Below are positions 14,656 through 43,200 of a DNA stretch of 64,000 nt, one piece after another. The stretch is taken from positions 16,189,686-16,253,685 of the forward strand of contig OU015534.1 of the NCBI GenBank assembly GCA_907165065.1, written 5' to 3'. The stretch is from Caprimulgus europaeus (taxonomy: Eukaryota; Chordata; Aves; Caprimulgiformes; Caprimulgidae). Within the stretch, counting starts at the first letter, position 1. Each line of letters opens with the position of its first letter. Below the pieces are notes generated by a model, which saw only the letters and a program-made list of their open reading frames with translations, did no database searches and was not told the DNA's origin. Position numbers and translations under genes: made by a program.

Positions 14656-15135
14656 AGCGGAAACCACTCCGCCGGCGCCGCGGCCGCTGGGGAAAGCACC
14701 GCCGGGCAGCGCTTCCGGCCCGGGCCCCGCCCCCGCAGCAGGCCCCGCCCCGTGCCCGCCAACTCACCAATGAGTTCTCAGGGAAGGGACCCCGCCCCCA
14801 TGGCGGCGCGTGGCCTCGCCCGGCGGCGCGTGCGCGGAGGGGCCTCACCACGCCCACGCCGCGGGGCAGCCGGTGCCACCGCCCCCGCGTGACGGCGGCC
14901 TCGCGCGGGGAGCCAGAGCTCAGCGGCGCCGCCTTCCGCCTTCGCCTGAGGGTGGCGGGGGGAGAGCGCCTGGGGTGCGGGAGCGGCTCCCTTGGAGCCT
15001 CAGACCCGCCCTTCTCCGGCTCTGTCCCCAGGCTGTGGCAGCCGTCTGCGGCTGCAGCGGCCTCCCCAGGGCGTTCCAGCCCCCGCTCCGTTAGAACGGG
15101 TGTGTGGAAACGGTGCCCCGGCCCTGCCCGCACAG

Positions 15136-18100
15136 GAGCAAACCCCTAAAGACAAAACTTAATCAATCGGTACTTTGTCAGCTGTCAAAGGTAAAACTCT
15201 GGCTGTTGCTGCAGTGCTGAAAACTTCGTTTCCAGCAGTTGAACATGAAAATATATAGAAGTAGAAGCAGACACTACTGGGGTTTGCTGTCAAAAAAGCA
15301 AATCCAGCAGTTTTACAATATTTTGCAAGGTCTTTTTGCTTGATATGCCTTGTTAATGCCATCGCACTTCAAATACTAACTGCAATTATTATTAATTAGC
15401 TGCAATCTATTTCACAGTGCTAGCATTGCCAGCTCTTCAGTACCACATGGGAGAGCAAAGGTCCTGCCCAGAATATTTGAAACACAAAGGACTCGTCACT
15501 GCTCTTACCCGGTGACAGGGCTGATTTCTGTACAGCTGGGTTCGGCCAGTCCCCAAACACCCAACCAGCTCTGCTCCCTGCCACCGCTGTGAAGGACACC
15601 CTCTGCCCAGCCCTCACCATCCTGCCCTGCAGACCCGGCCATGGGCAACCTGGCAGCACACCTCTTCTCACAGCCCAGATCCCTCTGTGGTGTTATTCCC
15701 AGCCCAAGAAGCCTTTGCTTGCTGTAGTGCATTTTAATTTCTCAAAGGTGCCTGTGTATCTCTGGATTACACAGCTGAAATACAAAGTATTTCAGTAGGA
15801 GTATTTATCCCTGTGTCCCTGCTCATGAGGTTGCAGTGCAGGCCATTTTTTCCAAGTCCAAGTGCCTACGTCAATCCTCCCCGACCTCTGCTATGCACCC
15901 AAATACATGGAAAGGTTTCTGACGCTTCCAGCGAGCCGACGGTTGCACTTGTGAGACAGAGCCAGGCATCTTCCCAGTCCCTGAATTCCATCCTTCATTC
16001 ATTAAATCAAATACCTTCCAGCTCCTCCTCTTCAAGGTGAATTATATCCTTGGTGAACTTTGTTGGCTGATAAACTGCTGATAAAAATTGCTATCGTGCA
16101 TTCTGGGTTTAGGGTATTTGTTAATAACTTTGCTCAGTGAGAGGCACAGTTCAAAGCCAAGCAATATCTGGAGGGTTAGGCTTCTGGATTCCCGAGCCAT
16201 GTATGAGATGAACTGAAATTAATTAACTTCAGCAATCAGGAAAAGAGCATGTGGTTAGAGAATACAAGAATAGAATACATTTTAGCAGACTTAATGCTGA
16301 TAAACCCTAACAGGATTTAATGGTCCAGGCATTTGGAAGAAGACTACTCACAGCATGAAACTAATTTCAGGAGATTAACATCAGATCGATATTAAGAAGT
16401 GAGCCTCAATGAAGAATGAGTTAGAAATAATTTATTTCAAGGGAGCTGGGAAGATTTTGGACACTGCATGGTTTTATGACTACGTACATATGAAATGTTC
16501 ATCTAGAGTAAAATTCCAAATAAGTTTGGGAAACTGCTGACAACCCAAGCTGTTAAAATCTTCCACAATATTGGTCCTAGAAAATGTAATGCTGTCACAG
16601 ATTGTGAGGACAGGTCAGTTGGCTTTTCAGAGCTGTGACTGGCTCTAGGTTTTCTTCCCCCTCTGCCCGCACTGATCAGCCCCTCTCCAGGCAGCCTGTC
16701 CTTACTGCAGAACAGAGGCCTCTACCTTGGAGCTTCACGTGCTCCCATCCCGTTCTGACTCCTTACTCAAGGGTCTGGGTCCTGCCTCGGGACCACCCCC
16801 TTTCTAGAGCTGGCAGGACCCCTCTTGTCCCTGTGAGAGCTGCAGAGGGTCTACATCCACAATTCCCTGGGAAGGAAGAGGAAAGCTGCCAGGCAGAGAG
16901 AAGGTTCAGTTACAGATCCAGATGGAGATGGAGGGCCTTGCCCAAACTAAATGGGTATCTGCAGCTACCCAGCGCAAGTTCTCAACTACAAACCCAGAGC
17001 AATCAGTCTAGAGCTGATGAACTTTTGGGGGTGAGGTTGTCGAGAGCATGAGAGTGTCTGGACTTTATGATGCAGGAGACCGATGCTTTTTTTGGCAGAA
17101 TGTTTTTACAATGAAGAGTGAATTTGTACACCCAAGTGCAGAAGTCTTTACTTGCTAAAGTACCATTCTACAGCTAAATTTTGCAAAAGGCACTCCTTTT
17201 GAAATGGCTATTATGCTTTTGCAGGTTTTGATATTCTGTGATGAACTTCTTAATGTTGCAAGTGGGAGTGGGTCATATAGCTTTTGTTATTTTTAATTAT
17301 TGCCATTTAGAAACAAATTCAAGTAAGTTGGTCCTAACTTGAATTTGTTTCTAAATGGCAATAATTAAAAATCATACTTGTAACCAGTGTAGTTAAATTA
17401 ATACAAAGACTGTATTTAGATCAGCCCTCATTAAATCTTTCCTTGTCCCCGCTCCTCCAGCAAGAGGAGCATTAGTTTAGGGTTTGTTTAAAGTCCTATT
17501 ACAAGCAAAGGTGTACAGTTTGGAAGTGATGCAATTCTTTCACTACAGTACTGTTAATCTATGTTTGGTTTCTCAAAAAGTTAAAGCGACAATATTGAGG
17601 CCCTGACCAACTGAATCTTGGCTTGCCACAAGGTGGCACTGAAGGCCCATGAGGACTTGCCCATGTCCATGAAGCCTGGTGTAACTGCACTGTCTCCCCA
17701 GACCGTTAATCCTACTATCGTAACCTAATGATATTAGAGCACAAGGGTACAGGCAGAGATTAGCCCCACATGCACTATTTGTAGCACACAACAAATATTA
17801 TTTAGATATAAAACATGCAACCATCTGTCATGTTACCAGAAAGCAATGTCTGACATGTAGTCACCTCTCTTGACATCCTGGGAGAGAAAAGACACAAGAG
17901 CTACATGAATAATTCAGCCATAATGGTCATGCCACTTGTAGTTTCATCTTTTGTAACCCACAGTAAATACAGGAACTACAAAGAAAATACTACACTACAG
18001 TAACATCTGTTTAGTTACATCATGGACAATAACAAAATTTAGTCACAACCATCGTATCTACAACACAGGCAATATCCTTTCTCTAAACATTATTCGTAAA

Positions 18101-18290
18101 CGTAGAATCTAAAATAATAATTTATTTCAAGAATCAAGATTTCTTCTAACAGACTGAAAGGTTTTAGCACTAGTGTCTACAACTGGCTTTATTTCTAGGC
18201 ATGAAACAAGCTTCCAAATAAAAGGATGGCATCAAACAGTATTAAACACAGATGCTTTCACAGTTTCAAAACAGGAGGCAAAAACTACAC
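15136..18290. other. Intergenic region between BCL10 promoter and DDAH1 3' end
   Basis: No coding exon is recognised on either strand. The open frames present (for example 16635-17051, plus strand) have no domain or compositional support. The notable content is the perfect inverted repeat at 17289-17372. Confidence 0.5.
17289..17372. repeat. Perfect 36-bp inverted repeat with 12-base loop
   Basis: The left arm is 17289-17324 and the right arm 17337-17372, with no mismatch between them. The spacer 17325-17336 is AAGTTGGTCCTA. The homology stops sharply at both outer ends. It could be a small hairpin element, a replication template-switch product, or, if transcribed, a strong RNA hairpin. Confidence 0.95.
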
Positions 18291-18304
18291 AGTACAACTG
18301 ACAC

Positions 18305-18310
18305 TTTATT
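18305..18310 (-). terminator. DDAH1: Candidate DDAH1 poly(A) signal
   Basis: AATAAA on the minus strand is followed by a U/GU-rich stretch (TGTACTGTGTAGTTTTTG). Another AATAAA lies at 18188-18193. Either would give a 3'UTR of about 4.4-4.5 kb. Use of these signals is inferred. Confidence 0.4.
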
Positions 18311-21300
18311 CCTTCGTGATGGGGATATACAGTACTGAAACTGCAAGAGTCACAAAAAAAAGTGCAAACCTCTATTAGAACAGATTATGGAATGTATTGA
18401 TGGTTTTGGCACAAAAAGTGGGGAACTATCTACTGCAACAAGATTTTAAGTTTAATGAAATGTAACACTTCTATGTTCAGTAGTCATATCTGTGCACTGC
18501 AGAACAATACAAGGTAAGACGGTGACTAACACGATTCACATGCAACTCTATACAAGTTACATCATACGTCCAGTTAAAACTTTTCTGAAAATACATGAGG
18601 TCCAGTAATACTTTGTTCACAACTACTTAACAAATACCATTCTTTAAGCAGTCTTATCTTTTCAGCTTCCTTATTGATAAAAGCAAAAATAGAGATTCTT
18701 AAATAGTAAACTATTTAGCCAAATGGTTCCATGTGAACGTCGATGTTTTCTATCAAAGTAATTTGGCTCTGACTTCAATGATATAACGTATAAGAAGCTG
18801 AATGATTTTTTTTCCCATATTTCATTCCCCAACTTGTGAGCAAACAGCATTCTGTGCACCGATTTTTTGTTTTTAAAACTGAACATAGTGTTGCCTATGA
18901 GCTCTGTACCTACCACATGGAAATCATAAAAAAAAAAATCAGAGCAGAGCTTCATACAGTGGCATCTATTTAAGACTGAAAAGGAGTACGTTAGCATGGA
19001 AAAGACAAAACTGCAGAAATAGAAGAATTCAAGTTTATCTTATCAGGTACAGTATGCATTCACATTTTCATTGCAGAGAGAGACATTGTATTCACATTCT
19101 GGTGAAGAAAGAAACCCACATATCACAGCTCTCCCTAAACTCTTAGCAAAGATAACATCCGTGAAAGATCTATAATGCACATTGTAGCTCTTTCATTTGA
19201 ACCGAGCTAAACTGATTGCTCAAAGGGAAAAACCTTTGATGAGTAATTCAAGCCCCACTGCTGAGCTATTAACCACAAGAACTTCTGCACTGGCCTCCTG
19301 TGTCATATAGCCTGAGAGCTGTTATCAAGTGTTTTATGTGGGCAGCTATTAGTGTTCAGTGTCTCATCTCCTTTTTTGGTTTGGGATTTTCTTTTATTAT
19401 TTATATTAATCAAGGATGATTATTTATATCAGGCATCTGAGAAATGTTCTGGTGACAAGATGTACAGGATGCCCATGAGATGCATATGTATCATAGCAGA
19501 AATGTCCTCACAACTGAATTCTTCGTTTGGGCAACAGGAAAAAATAGGAAACAGCAAGAACAAGAAGCGTTTAGCATTATTTCAGTTCTTAGTACCATAC
19601 TGCAAATGCACAAACTGAAGTGCTCTTAATGTTTTTGCTTTGTAATGCCAGAATAAAGAATAACACTAAAAGCATAGAGGTGAGGGCAATCCCACTAACC
19701 AGCTTAGGTAACTTCTGGCATCAGGCCAAGATGTAGTTTAGAGCATCTAAGTTAGGAGGCTATGTTACCTACTGAAACCAACAGAGGCAAAGCAGGTGTG
19801 ATTCAGAGCACCTAAATTCTGTGCCTAAAGTTAGACAGTTTGAATACAACTTGAAATCATCACCTGAGGGAATTCAGGTCCCTCAGCCACTCCCTTGCTC
19901 TTTCTGTATAGCAAAATGCAGCCTTGAAGGCAGCCAAATCTAAATCGCAATAGGTGAAAGACCAACCTCTCCGTCAACAGAGATGTTTCTCAGCTGAGAT
20001 CCCAACTGAGATCTCCCTTGGGGAGCCCGGGGAATTAATTGTCACCTATTCTATTGCTTTCAGGGATACAAGATACCAACAATGTCCACCACAAATGTTT
20101 CTCTTTCTGGAGTAACCCTAAGGAAGAGGAATCACCCTTGTCACTCTCTGGATCTACAGCTCCTGTTGACAGTCATCCTTCCAGCTCAAAGGAAGCTGCT
20201 CAGAGCCAAAAGCAGACCTCTCAGTTTTTTCTCCCTCCTGGCTCCTACTCAAGGAGGGAGTGAGTTTAGGATAGTTCACTGTGGGTTGAGATACTTTGGA
20301 GTAAACAACAAAGGGGGAGTAGTAGAGAAAAAGAAGACTCAAGTCTTCTTGTGTCAAGAAAAGTGCTCACCGTGTCATAAACTAGAAACGAGAGTCTGAG
20401 GAAGAGAGAATGAAATGTCAAAGAGGGTTGAAGAAAAAAAAAAAAAAAAAACAACCAAACAAACCCAAACCCAGAAAGTTTGAGAGAGAAATCCCACAGC
20501 CTAACGCTGTCCCAGTGTAGCTGGATGCTCTGCCTCCCTAGCAAGAGGGGGGAAGAGAGGCTGAAGGACATGGATAAGGGCCAGGCCCCAGGAGGTGCAC
20601 AGACAGGTCAGGGGGATTCTGTTCAGGCTTTGTATGACAGCTCCCACAGCTGCACAGGTTTTTAACAGAGTACAGTTTGCTTCTAGAAGGTCACAGTTAA
20701 ATACTGCAGGGTCACTTTTTAGCACAAAATCTTTGTTTAACGTAAAGTCATTTTAAAATGCAAAATACTTTATCAGGTATTTAAAAAGCACCAAGGGAAA
20801 GCAGAAAAAGATTCCCCACTGCAATGTTTATATCCTTAGAGCCTGATCACCTGGGTCAGGCTTAAATGATGGTACATAGGAATGGAGGAGCCCAAGGGGA
20901 AGCAAGAGGAGAACCCTTTGGGACAGTACACAGCCATGAAAACAGCACTCGCTGTTTGGCTGGCTAAATACTTCCTTTGGGACATGCTCTCTTTTCACAC
21001 ACATTATATGTGCTTGTCGTTGCTCTCTCCCTCATGATACCTCGTGTCATCACAACATACAGTGTGCCCACAAAGCATCAGATGTATTCTGGTAGCTGCC
21101 AGGAGGTTTCCTCCTCATTAGCCACTAAGATGAAGCGGGATACAGGCTGAGGAGCACCTACGGATGTGAGTATTTGTGGTTTTTCCCTTATGACTGCACA
21201 AAAAAGCACGCAGGTTTCCAAAGGATATCCAAGTGTGCGCTCAGTTAATACTGTTTGCTTTCCTGTAGAGCACATTGCCTGAGCCCTCCCTGCTTGCTTC

Positions 21301-22736
21301 CTACTGTACCTTAGCAACACACCACAAGCGGCTCAGGAAAGGTGGAGGAGACGTCTAGGAAGTTGATAACATGTTCAGACTATTCGTCAGTCTCTGGAGA
21401 GTTCCCACTACTGCCTCTGTTTGGGAATTTCTCCATCCTTAGTTTACAAGTGATTTAACAAGAAGCATGTGAATACAATGGGATATGCTTCACTTTACTG
21501 TGGTGAAAAAAAAAGTATGACTCAGTGGGTAAACATGTTGTGGAATTTGCTACAAAAATTGTATTTGTTTTAACTGAATACCACAGTATTCATGCAATTA
21601 AAAAAATAAGATGGTTATTGTTCCAAGGAAAACTGCCCCAAGGGCAGATAAAAGTACAAATGCCAATCTTCCAGGAAAAAATAGCTTCCCTTATTCATGA
21701 GCATAATCCAGGAATAGCTGGCCTTCAACTCCTTCTATCACTCTTTTCTTTTGAATTTTGCTAGTAAGTGGCCTCCAAAAGATGAGAAAACAGAAAGGAG
21801 AGACAAATATATAAGAAAGTAAACAAAGATAATTAACCCCCCCCAAATTTTAGATTCCTTTTGTAGGTTTAACTTTTCCAAAAGCATCTGTGCCTTTTGT
21901 TTTTGTGGTCTGGGTGCTCCCTGGGATCCGGTCTTTTTAAGAGCTCCTCTTCCATTCTCACCTAATTGAAAGTCAGGGGATAAAGCAGCAAACTGGGACC
22001 TGAACTTGTGGGACATATCTTGTGTGGCAGCACTGTATCTCTTTTTCTGTCATTCAAGTTTCCCAGGCAGACACTGCCCTTGAATGCTCCCATCGGAAGA
22101 AGCTTTTTCTGAAGTTGCGACCTGGCGCCTGAAACTGATTCCAGCCACAACTCTGCCCAGCAGCAGCAACGTGATACGGCCGAGACCGTGCGCACAGCCC
22201 GTTGCCCACTGCTCCAGCTACTGCATGGAAAGCTTCCCTGCCACACAAGATACCAAGCTCATGAGCCCACTGAGTTTTCTTCAGTCCCCCTCCTGATACC
22301 TTGCATCACCAAAAGTAAAGAGAACTGAGAAAGGAAAAAAGATGCAGAGTAAGGAAGCGAGAGAAAAAATATAGGATAAAGAAACAGTGTAAAGACAACA
22401 GACGTGCTTGAAGTGTTGAGAATTAGTTGGTTTTCATAAAACTTTCACATAGCTATGTTAAATCACTAAAGCTAGGGGTTAGCTATTATAATTGTCTTCT
22501 GCTAGTCCATGGACTAACATACTTCAGAGTTATGTGCCCCCCAACAAACCGTACATCCACCTTAAATACCATCGGCAAGGACATAATAAAAATACACAAA
22601 GCAAAAAATTTGTAAACAAGGGTTAGTAGCACAGTGGTACAGTAGATTGTCAATAAAAACAATAAAAGTGTGGATACAGACTCGTCTACCTTGTGTGTAA
22701 CATTATTGCCAGTTACAAGGGAGGGACTCTGTAAAC
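18311..22736 (-). other. DDAH1: Probable DDAH1 3'UTR
   Basis: This stretch lies between the DDAH1 stop codon and the best candidate poly(A) signal. It has no recognised coding exon. An 18-base A run on the plus strand (about 20434-20451) would be a U run in the transcript. Part of this stretch could be intergenic if a nearer poly(A) site is used. Confidence 0.4.
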
Positions 22737-38716
<15,980 letters not shown>

Positions 38717-40251
38717 TTAGAATACACTGTCATTGAAAAAAAAACAACAAAACAACACACTACTAGCAATACATATTGTTGATAAGAATTAAAGCCCTTT
38801 AACATGCCTTCAGCAGGGTGGCAGGGTCCTTTGTGTCTCCGCTCATCGCAGTTCCCCAACTCTCTCCATAGCCCTTTGTGGTCTGGAGGAGATGGGGTGT
38901 CTAGTGGCAGCCATCAGGCTGGCACAGGAGCCATGCAGCATCCAGAGGAGACAGATGAGGGGTCCAAAACACATGTTGAGTTTGGTCCCTCTGCACAGTA
39001 CTATGCTCTCTTGCAAATCCTGTCCCTTGGATTTGAGCAGGAAAAAGGACAAGCAGCAGCGATGTTCTCTCCTTCCATGCTGCTCAAACACAAGACAGCT
39101 CTACCAGCCACAGAGGTGGCAGCTCTCCTCCAGGCTCCCCTTCAGTGGGGGGGAGGGAATCCCCCAATCAATAAATGTTAGTTTTCTTTGTAGTTTTGCA
39201 ACTTTAGTTGCAAGTTCTCCTTGCCTTTTTGAGCTACCTTGCTACAAAATTATAAGACCTTTCATGTCTATAGTTGTGCAGCTGGCTGCTCACCGCAAAG
39301 AGCCGCATGCACGCAGGGAGCCTGGGGATGCTGAGTCCACTTCCTGCTGAACAGAGCTTCTAACAGGAGTGAAGAAGACAGCTTCTGTAGGTTTCCTCTT
39401 TTGCAGTAAGGGCTGTTGAGGATGCCTAGAGCAGAAGCTGTTCCTATAGAGGCTCAACTCACTGGCCATCCATAAGAGGGGCTAACGCTCGCTATGTTCA
39501 AGCACCACTGTCTTGGTGCCTCGCAAGTTAAAAGCGGTGCCTGCGTGAAACCAACCACTCACCAAAAGCTTTTGACTGCAGCTTGCAGAATGTCAATATA
39601 AATGTGAGCTCATTCACAGAAACCCATGAACCTGCTCCCACACAGCAACATCTTCATGTTTGGTGAAACCTCCTCACTGTGGTTAACCAGAGGTGCCCAG
39701 CACACATTAATGAAAGCAGAAGATACAGTGAAGACCTATTAGACAGCTCTGATTTTTGTATGCCCCAGAGGTCATTTATCTATTTAATGTGACAAATTAA
39801 GCATTTCTAGAAGAAACACGGGAAGCTAAAGCAGGTGACATGGTACTTGTCCATACACCAACAGAAGCAACTCCAGCAGCCCTATTCTTTGGCTCTGCCA
39901 AACCATACCTGTCAAGGCAGAGAAAGGAGATGTGATGGCACTTAGTCCTTCACTCTTGCTGCAGCAGCCTCAGAGCAATAGCAGCATGTTTTGGCTGTCA
40001 TACCTTCCTAAGGGTGGCATTTGGTTCAGGGAATAAGGGAGGGGGTAGATGTGATCTACCTCAGCCCCGCTTTTTTGCTCAGTTTCCATGATTCTGCTAC
40101 GTGCCATTTTTGAGTCATCCCATTAACCCTGAAGCCCAGGTCTAAACAGCAAGAGCAGGTCTCTGTTGGCTGCTAGGACAGCTGAGACAGGTCTATAACA
40201 AATACACTGGGAGCATCATCTTACCAGAGATTGTTCTGCTTTCTAGAGGCA

Positions 40252-40268
40252 TCTCTCTCTCTCTCTCT
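40252..40268. repeat. (TC)n microsatellite
   Basis: About eight CT/TC units in DDAH1 intron 1. Confidence 0.9.
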
Positions 40269-43200
40269 TGCACATTCTCACTCTCTAGTCACTTTACAGA
40301 AAAAGCCTTGGACAAGCACATTGCTAAAGGAGGTGCCTCAGTTTGAAGCTGAACAGGACAAAAGGAGGTCTTTGTGCCACGTGGAGAATGCTAATGGGTT
40401 ACACTGCAACGCAGTACTCTACCCAGGAGCCTTTCAAGACCAAGGGACTCATCCTCCCCACGTGAAAGCCCATCTCAGGCTTTGGCACGCAGCCTGGGGC
40501 AAGCCCGCAGCATGCCCTTTACAATTATTAACACTTTTTGCTACTGTCTTTCACTTGATGCTAAAGTTACTTCAGGCTAAAACTTAGCACTCAAAAGTCG
40601 CCAGGCTTAGTAGTAAGACTTCATCTTTCTTAGTCTTGTTACTCTATCTCCAGTAACCTTTAAAATTAGGTTTATAACGAAGACTGGATCCACGTGGAAT
40701 TTTAAAAATAAATGGGGAACAGCCAACTTAATATTGGAAAAGTGACTGTTGTACAAACATAGCAACATTTTGCAACATCCATGTGATTATAGAAGAATAA
40801 TTTCTTTTGCCTGCAAAGCCCAGTGGTTTTTACTGTGCAGATGCTACGTGCTTAAGAGCCATCACACCGCAAAAAAGAAAGCAATTGCTTAATATGGAGC
40901 AATCCGGTTGTGGCACTATATAAAGTTCCCAGACAAGAGCACATAGACACACTGTTTTTTTGCCTGTGTGAAGCAGACAAGCAAACTCATGACTGGGCAT
41001 AAGGACACACAAGTATACCAGTCACAGGCAGTTAGAATAAATGAATATACTCATCAGATGGGGTTATTTAAGGCAGAAGGCCAAACCGCAGGAAAAAAAC
41101 AGGATTACCTAGCCTCTAGTGCGGTCACCTATCTCCAGCTAATCCACCCCTTCCAGCACCTTCCAGAACCAGAATACTGAGACAGCCCTTTCAGGAGACA
41201 TGCTGCTGATCAGGTGCTCCCAGGGGGAGCTGCCTGGACTTGCAGAAGAAGCCAAGACAGCAGCTGCCCCCACCAAGCACCCCCGCTGCTCCTGTCCTCC
41301 TTGCTGACAGCGTGTCCCCACCAGCCTGGAGCATCAGCAGAGCTGCAGATGTTATGGTGGCGCAGGACCATCCTACCTGCCTTCTGCAGGGAGAGCTAAA
41401 ACAAAAGCTTCCCTGGACCACAGAAGACCACCTGAGAGAGGTAACATGTAAAACCTGAGCAGCCTACAGAGAAGACATGAATGTGACTCCATGCATTGTC
41501 AGGCTGCCTACAGACCTAACAGGGCCAGGAACCATGCAATGAGCACTGCAAACACGCTAGGCACGCTGGCTAGAAAACTCATGTCTGTTAATGGTTTAAT
41601 AAACTTAATGTTCAGAAGGAGGCATATTACTGAAGGGAAAACAAAAACAGCTGTGTGAGGAAGGCTGAGGGAGTACTAATGCCTGAAGATGGATCTGCCT
41701 GGGAGAAGATGTGCCTGTTACCCGAGCAAACAACCACCAGTCAACAGTGGCACTTGTGGGCCCCCTCCAGCAGGTGGGAAACCTACCTGCTACCCAAGCA
41801 TTGCAAACACACAAAATGACTGCACCATTCTGAGAAGCAACTCCAATGCAGTTGGCAAGAGGCCACAGATCTTCCCAGGAAGAGACAGACAGGGAGGCTG
41901 CAGCAGTTCACATCCCTGGGCCAGAATGGCCAATTAATCACTAGAGTACCAATTAAGTAAAGTGCCTAACTAATAAAAATAGTGAAAGGTAAATGCTGAC
42001 TTTGGATTTGTGATTTGAGTCACATGTATGTTTTAATCACCAGCTGCTAATTACCATTTAACCACCAGGCTATGTCAGAGATGCCTTGAATTGTTTCTTT
42101 AATTTACAGGAGTTGATGCAGCTGTAGCACAGACATTAAGGAAAGTTCAGAACTAAGTTGTCCAATTAAACTAGAAAACTAGTTCAATTTGCTTCATGAT
42201 TGTTTCAGGCTTTAAAGATATTTGTAAGATGCTCAAGATGTTTTTCCCCAACAGTTGAGCTCATTTTAGCTTACAAAACTAAATTTAAATAAAATGACTG
42301 CCATATAAATAGCTGGATTTTTTTTCCATTATGGGTGTTAATGGATTCAAGTCTATAGTTCAAGGTTTTGCAGGGTTTTTAAGCAAGCAGTAGAAATTCC
42401 TAGAGTTTTAATGGGAAAGTGCTGTTCACACATCTGGTGACATATGCTAGGAATATCTTTCGAGATCCATTGCTTGTGTAAAACAGAAGTCTCAAGTTAC
42501 TGTTTGTTTTCTATGGGCAACACCAGGAACTTCATCCAGGAGAAGCAGAAATGAAAGAAGGAGCACAAATTGAGATAGAGAAGATCAGAGGGAAGACCTG
42601 ACATTATTAAAAAGGCAACTGGAAAAAAAGAACTTGTAAATACAAGATTCTGGAAAAACAAAACCAAAAATGAATAGCCCACCTGCTTTTGCATATAGCT
42701 GAGTTTCCTGCACAGGGGATAGCAGAGACTCGCATTACCTCCACCACATCATCTTTAAAGCCATCCTGCAGCAGTTGTGAGTAGGGTCCCCAAGGCAGTG
42801 TGTCCATGGTACGTGTTTGACACACAACCATCCTGGAAACAGCTTACTGCATCATTCAGAGTTTGGATTAGTATGTGGTAAAGTCCCCACAAGTAGCTTG
42901 AGTCTGTATTTCATCATTGGAAAAGGGAATACAGAGCCTGGCTCCATCCTTAAGCCTTCCCACATCAGGAAGGATTGTGCCACTTCCCAGCAGAACCCTA
43001 CCCCAGAGAGAAAACAAGATACAATCTCTAGCTAAGGAGGGGCAAGGGACTGTTATCCTCAAGTAAGAAGTTAAACACAGTGATGCAGCAGAGGGATTTG
43101 ATTTTACAAAGCCCTCTATCCTCCCATTTTATCTTCCTCAAACAACTTGATATCCGTTTTTCTGAAGTGTGGAGCACATACTGGTGAGATTTTATAATTA

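Larger units (their letters stand above)
14050..15135. promoter_or_regulatory. BCL10: CpG island and promoter of BCL10
   Basis: An abrupt GC- and CpG-rich block covers BCL10 exon 1. Upstream of the ATG are an inverted CCAAT box (plus strand CCAAT at 14767-14771), GC boxes, a YY1-like CCATGGCGGC near 14798-14808 and an NRF1-like GCGCGTGCGCG at 14826-14836. No TATA box is seen. The motif calls are by eye and unverified. Confidence 0.75.

Noticed and set aside
14198..15133. 311-codon open frame on the minus strand over the BCL10 CpG island
   Set aside because: It is in a different frame from BCL10 exon 1, is very rich in Arg, Gly, Ala and Pro, and exists because GC-rich DNA lacks stop codons. 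No domain is recognisable.
16635..17051. 138-codon plus-strand open frame between BCL10 and DDAH1
   Set aside because: Low-information composition rich in Ser, Pro and Arg, no family match, no promoter or poly(A) context.
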